Source: an uncultured Bacteroidales bacterium (GTDB lineage: Bacteria; Bacteroidota; Bacteroidia; Bacteroidales; UBA932). From it: DNA of 9,411 nt. This document shows positions 7,447 to 9,411 of the stretch, one piece after another (position 1 is the first letter of the stretch; every line of letters starts with the position of its first letter). A program made the translations under genes and the position numbers. A model generated the notes under the pieces. That model saw only the letters and a program-made list of their open reading frames with translations, was not told the origin of the DNA and did not search any database. Location: positions 1 to 9,411 of the forward strand of contig CAMNQO010000055.1 of the NCBI GenBank assembly GCA_946549475.1, read 5' to 3'.

Positions 7447-7485
7447 CAAAAAGGCCCTACTGCTGCGCTTCGCTTGCGGGCCCTT
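7447..7485 (-). terminator. Candidate - strand intrinsic terminator for hemD-rnpA-yidD
   Basis: On the - strand AAGGGCCC pairs with GGGCCTT (one bulged G), followed by a TTTTTG run. The loop is long (about 20 nt) and may be partly structured. It lies about 140 nt past the yidD stop in the right orientation to end that operon. Confidence 0.45.
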
Positions 7486-7489
7486 CCCT

Positions 7490-7517
7490 GTCTGCCGTGG
7501 ACGCAGACTTTTCTTTT
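7490..7517 (+). terminator. + strand intrinsic terminator downstream of the receptor gene and the repeats
   Basis: GTCTGC and GCAGAC form a perfect 6-bp stem with a 7-nt loop, followed at once by TTTTCTTTT. It is correctly oriented to end transcription from the receptor gene. If used, the receptor mRNA would have a 3' UTR of about 320 nt containing both 59-bp repeats. Confidence 0.6.
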
Positions 7518-7548
7518 CTCACTCCTCTCCTCCCGCTGTGAATCTCGT

Positions 7549-7572
7549 AGTTAGCAGTTCGCAGTTTGCAGT
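7549..7572. repeat. Heptamer tandem repeat AGTTNGC
   Basis: Three consecutive heptamers read AGTTAGC, AGTTCGC and AGTTTGC, followed by a partial AGT. The fifth base varies while the others are fixed. It is a short intergenic microsatellite-like repeat with no visible function. Confidence 0.7.
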
Positions 7573-7627
7573 GTTCCCGGTCTATCTCCCGAAACCGAGA
7601 CTGGCGATACTTCCCCCAGTGTCTATT

Positions 7628-7867
7628 TTACGGTACGGGGTCGTAGCCGGAGCCGCCGCCCGGCCGGCAGCGGAGGATGCGTTTGACGCTTAAATACAAT
7701 CCTTTGAAGGGCCCGTATTTTTTGAAGGCCTCCATCGCATATTGCGAGCAGGTGGGAGTGAAGCGGCAGGAGGGGGGTGTGAAAGGTGAAATGCAGGTCC
7801 GGTAGAATGCAATCACCAGCAGAAAAGGCGCATTGCCCAGCCATTTGAGTACTTCTTTGACGCTCAT
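7628..7867 (-). CDS. yidD: Membrane protein insertion efficiency factor YidD
   Basis: 79 aa, close to the usual length of the family. The protein carries the full YidD signature: an N-terminal amphipathic or hydrophobic segment (about residues 9-26), then CISPFTPPSCRFTPTCSQYA, the helix with KKYGPFKGLYLSVKRILRC, and a final GYDPVP. YidD is a small inner-membrane-associated protein that assists YidC-dependent insertion of membrane proteins. Its ATG overlaps the rnpA stop codon by 4 nt (ATGA), implying translational coupling. The pairing with rnpA is widely conserved among bacteria. The gene ends the leftward operon, with a candidate terminator about 140 nt further on. Confidence 0.96.
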   Translation of the reverse strand: MSVKEVLKWLGNAPFLLVIAFYRTCISPFTPPSCRFTPTCSQYAMEAFKKYGPFKGLYLSVKRILRCRPGGGSGYDPVP

Positions 7868-8370
7868 AGGCCGTTCTCTCCCTGACTCCCGGCCTCTTTG
7901 GCCGGCACTTGTGCTTCCTCTCCGCTCCGGTCTTTCATCCCTTCTGCGCGTTCTTTGACTTCCCGCATGGCGGTCACGATGGACCCGTAGTCCAGCACTT
8001 CTGCGGGGAGATAGATAAGCATCATATCTACAGGCAGGGACGGCTTGTTGCGGCGATAAGCCTCCCGGATGCGGCGTTTCAGCAGATTGCGCTTGACAGC
8101 CCGTTTGAAATGGCGCTTCGGTACGCTGATGAGCAGCCTCGGCATTGCTTCTGCCACGCTCTTCTTCTGCGTCGTCTCAATCCGTTGTGCTTCCGGGCTT
8201 GCTTCGCCTGGCGTTGCATTTGTTTTCCGCTTCAGCAGGCATACGCGGAAGACCCCGCCCACGGTGAAATATCGCCCTTTGTCCAGCAGGCGGGCGATGT
8301 CAGTCTTGGCGCACAGGCGCTCTTTTTTGGGAAAATGCTGGCGCGGTGCTGTGCTCTGGCCGGAAGCCAT
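7864..8370 (-). CDS. rnpA: Ribonuclease P protein component
   Basis: 168 aa from the ATG at 8370, which follows the hemD stop after a single base and is the only in-frame ATG near the conserved N-terminus. FPKKERLCAKTDIARLLDKG (residues 13-32) and VFRVCLL begin the RnpA fold. The RNA-binding RNR motif is clear at residues about 85-106 (KRHFKRAVKRN, then LLKRRIREAYR). RnpA binds the catalytic RNase P RNA and helps it recognise and cleave the 5' leader of pre-tRNAs. The protein is longer than the usual 110-135 aa because of a low-complexity insert at about residues 47-76 and a charged C-terminal tail (about 145-168). The gene overlaps yidD by 4 nt. Confidence 0.94.
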   Translation of the reverse strand: MASGQSTAPRQHFPKKERLCAKTDIARLLDKGRYFTVGGVFRVCLLKRKTNATPGEASPEAQRIETTQKKSVAEAMPRLLISVPKRHFKRAVKRNLLKRRIREAYRRNKPSLPVDMMLIYLPAEVLDYGSIVTAMREVKERAEGMKDRSGEEAQVPAKEAGSQGENGL

Positions 8371-8371
8371 T

Positions 8372-9109
8372 TCAGCGGCCCAGGAAAATCTCGACCGCCT
8401 TGACGACAGAAGGAATCTGCGGCGTCGGGGCGGACAACGCGATGCTGAGCCCCTTTTCCTCCATCGCCTTGACGACGGAGCGGCCGAAAGTGATGAAACG
8501 GATGTCTCCCTGTTCAAAATCAGGAAAATTTTCATACAGGGACAGGATGTCGGCGCTGGCATACAGGACGATGGCGTCATAGGCGTGCAAGTCCACCTGG
8601 CGGATGTCTTCGCTGACGGGCTTGACGAACATGGCGGGTGTGGCGTCCATCGAAGTCTTCTCGAAAGCGCGCGTGATGTCCGTGTTGACGCTGCCGGAAG
8701 TTGCAATCAAGAATTTCTCTCCCGTATGGCGGGCCCCGATGGAGGCGATGATGCTATCCGGCGTGCCGTTCCCGAAAAAGATTTTCCGTTTGCGGTACAC
8801 AATGTGTTTCTGCAGGTAGAGTGCCACATTCTCGGTCGAACAGAAGTATTTCATCGTTTCGGGAATCTTGACACGCAACTCTTCCGCCATTTTGAAAAAG
8901 GCGTCGATGACGGTCCGGGAGGAAAACACGATGGCCGTGTACTCCGCCAGGTTGATTCTCTGCGTGCGGAACTCCCGCGAAGTGAGCGCTTCGTTGCGGA
9001 AAAAGGGGATGAAGTCAATGGTGGCGCCCGTCTGCTCCAACAGGGGAGCGTACGGGGAGTTCGCCGGAGCGGCCTTTTGTGAGATGAGGATTTTCTTCTG
9101 TTGAGCCAT
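8372..9109 (-). CDS. hemD: Uroporphyrinogen-III synthase, Bacteroidetes type
   Basis: 245 aa from the ATG at 9109 (MAQQKKILISQ). In-frame ATGs further upstream (e.g. 9133) would add an unconserved extension. The family is poorly conserved overall, but the Bacteroidetes form is recognisable: KKILISQ at the N-terminus, FFRNEALTSREFRTQRINL, AIVFSSRTVIDAFF, PETMKYFC, NVALYLQKHIVYRKRKIFFG, and a C-terminal ITFGRSVVKAMEEKGL followed by APTPQIPSVVKAV. The enzyme cyclises hydroxymethylbilane with inversion of ring D to give uroporphyrinogen III, the precursor of haem, sirohaem and cobalamin. It is the first gene of the operon with rnpA and yidD. No other tetrapyrrole gene is in the window, so the operon link is positional rather than metabolic. 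It could also be labelled simply a HemD-domain protein. Confidence 0.9.
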   Translation of the reverse strand: MAQQKKILISQKAAPANSPYAPLLEQTGATIDFIPFFRNEALTSREFRTQRINLAEYTAIVFSSRTVIDAFFKMAEELRVKIPETMKYFCSTENVALYLQKHIVYRKRKIFFGNGTPDSIIASIGARHTGEKFLIATSGSVNTDITRAFEKTSMDATPAMFVKPVSEDIRQVDLHAYDAIVLYASADILSLYENFPDFEQGDIRFITFGRSVVKAMEEKGLSIALSAPTPQIPSVVKAVEIFLGR

Positions 9110-9152
9110 AGTATTTAATAGGATACAGTCCATGCGTATCCGAATCCGGCTG

Positions 9153-9160
9153 CAAAGATA
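9153..9160 (-). promoter_or_regulatory. Bacteroidetes -7 promoter element (TATCTTTG) for hemD-rnpA-yidD
   Basis: On the - strand TATCTTTG matches TAnnTTTG exactly, about 44 nt upstream of the hemD ATG. An AT-rich stretch lies just upstream of it. A TTG is present but only 14 nt away, shorter than the usual -33 spacing, so the -33 box is uncertain. Confidence 0.6.
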
Positions 9161-9257
9161 CGAAAAAAATGCGACAATCGTCTGATACACTTGTTTTATG
9201 TCAATGCGTCCGATAAGGACGGCGCGAAAAAATAGATGGAATTATAAAAAATAATTG

Positions 9258-9265
9258 TATCTTTG
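9258..9265 (+). promoter_or_regulatory. Bacteroidetes -7 promoter element (TATCTTTG) for tRNA-Leu
   Basis: TATCTTTG lies after a very AT-rich segment (9226-9257) and about 63 nt before the tRNA. It matches TAnnTTTG exactly and is identical to the hemD element on the other strand. No clear -33 TTG is seen. Between the two divergent promoters a 5-bp hairpin (9207-9221) is present without a T run. Confidence 0.6.
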
Positions 9266-9328
9266 CAGCCACATCAGCCCCCTTCTGACGGGAAGACTGC
9301 TTTCTGGCGGAGGGACTACCGGACAAAG

Positions 9329-9410
9329 GCCCAGGTGGCGGAATCGGTAGACGCGCTGGTCTCAAACACCAGTGCCGCGAGGCATGCCGGTTCGATCCCG
9401 GCCCTGGGTA
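9329..9410 (+). tRNA. tRNA-Leu (anticodon CAA)
   Basis: A complete class II tRNA fold can be drawn. The acceptor stem GCCCAGG pairs with CCTGGGT (first pair G-U), and the D arm contains AATCGGTAGAC. The anticodon stem CTGGT/ACCAG has loop CTCAAAC, giving anticodon CAA at 9363-9365 (reads UUG). The long variable arm is TGCC-GCGA-GGCA, and the T arm is GCCGG-TTCGATC-CCGGC. The discriminator is A9410. The window ends at C9411, so an encoded CCA cannot be judged. Confidence 0.96.
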
Positions 9411-9411
9411 C

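Larger units (their letters stand above)
7189..7627. other. Convergent non-coding intergenic region
   Basis: These 439 bases lie between two convergent stop codons and contain no credible gene. They hold a - strand terminator-like hairpin next to the receptor stop, two 59-bp direct repeats and a second - strand terminator-like hairpin. A + strand terminator and a heptamer repeat follow. A 7-bp inverted repeat (7577-7583 with 7598-7604, one G-T pair) lies just beyond the yidD stop. The open frames crossing this area are low-complexity, Arg/Pro-rich shadows. Confidence 0.7.

Noticed and set aside
7222..7449. 75-codon - strand open frame over the direct repeats
   Set aside because: The two copies are read in different frames and give unrelated peptides, so selection is not on a protein.
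7103..7693. + strand open frame running from the receptor end through the intergenic repeats
   Set aside because: It starts inside the receptor gene in another frame. The 73-bp repeat period is not a multiple of three, so the repeat is not maintained as protein.
8069..9082. 337-codon + strand open frame opposite rnpA and hemD
   Set aside because: It spans two conserved - strand genes and is Arg/Gly-rich with no domain; a codon-composition shadow.
9207..9221. Hairpin CGTCC-GATAA-GGACG as a terminator
   Set aside because: It lies between divergent promoters and has no T run on either side.

Overview
The window looks like chromosomal DNA from a GC-rich member of the Bacteroidales. The evidence is the Bacteroidetes-type -7 promoter element TAnnTTTG in front of several genes, a GLUG-repeat exported protein, a GH109-type enzyme, a TonB-dependent receptor, and the gene order hemD-rnpA-yidD. 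Genus cannot be fixed from sequence alone; Alistipes-like or uncultured gut Bacteroidales would fit the base composition and gene content, but that is inference.

Region 1 (1-7188, all + strand) encodes four exported proteins. First is the 3' part of a large GLUG beta-helix protein fused to a C-terminal SGNH esterase-like domain. Next come a Gfo/Idh/MocA-fold lipoprotein with GH109 (NAD-dependent N-acetylgalactosaminidase) signatures and a secreted calcineurin-like phosphoesterase with an Fn3-like N-terminal domain. Last is a TonB-dependent outer-membrane receptor. The GH109 and phosphoesterase genes probably share a transcript. The GH109 and receptor genes each have a -7-like element immediately after the preceding stop codon. 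Together they suggest processing and uptake of host- or microbe-derived glycoconjugates or nutrients at the cell envelope. No SusD-like gene is present, so this is not a canonical Sus-type locus.

Region 2 (7189-7627) is a non-coding convergent intergenic stretch. It holds two 59-bp direct repeats (73-bp period) that can each fold, two hairpins with T tracts on the - strand, one good + strand terminator, and a short heptamer repeat. The repeats lie between the receptor stop codon and the + strand terminator, so they may be part of a long structured 3' UTR or a small RNA.

Region 3 (7628-9109, - strand) is the housekeeping operon hemD-rnpA-yidD (tetrapyrrole synthesis, tRNA 5' processing, membrane-protein insertion), with 1-nt spacing and a 4-nt overlap between genes. 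Region 4 (9110-9411) is a divergent promoter region followed by a + strand tRNA-Leu(CAA) that ends at the window edge.

No CRISPR array, phage genes, transposase or complete new multi-gene defence system is visible. The least explained items are the structured tandem repeat, the GLUG-SGNH fusion with its cysteine ladder, and the export route of the GH109 lipoprotein.
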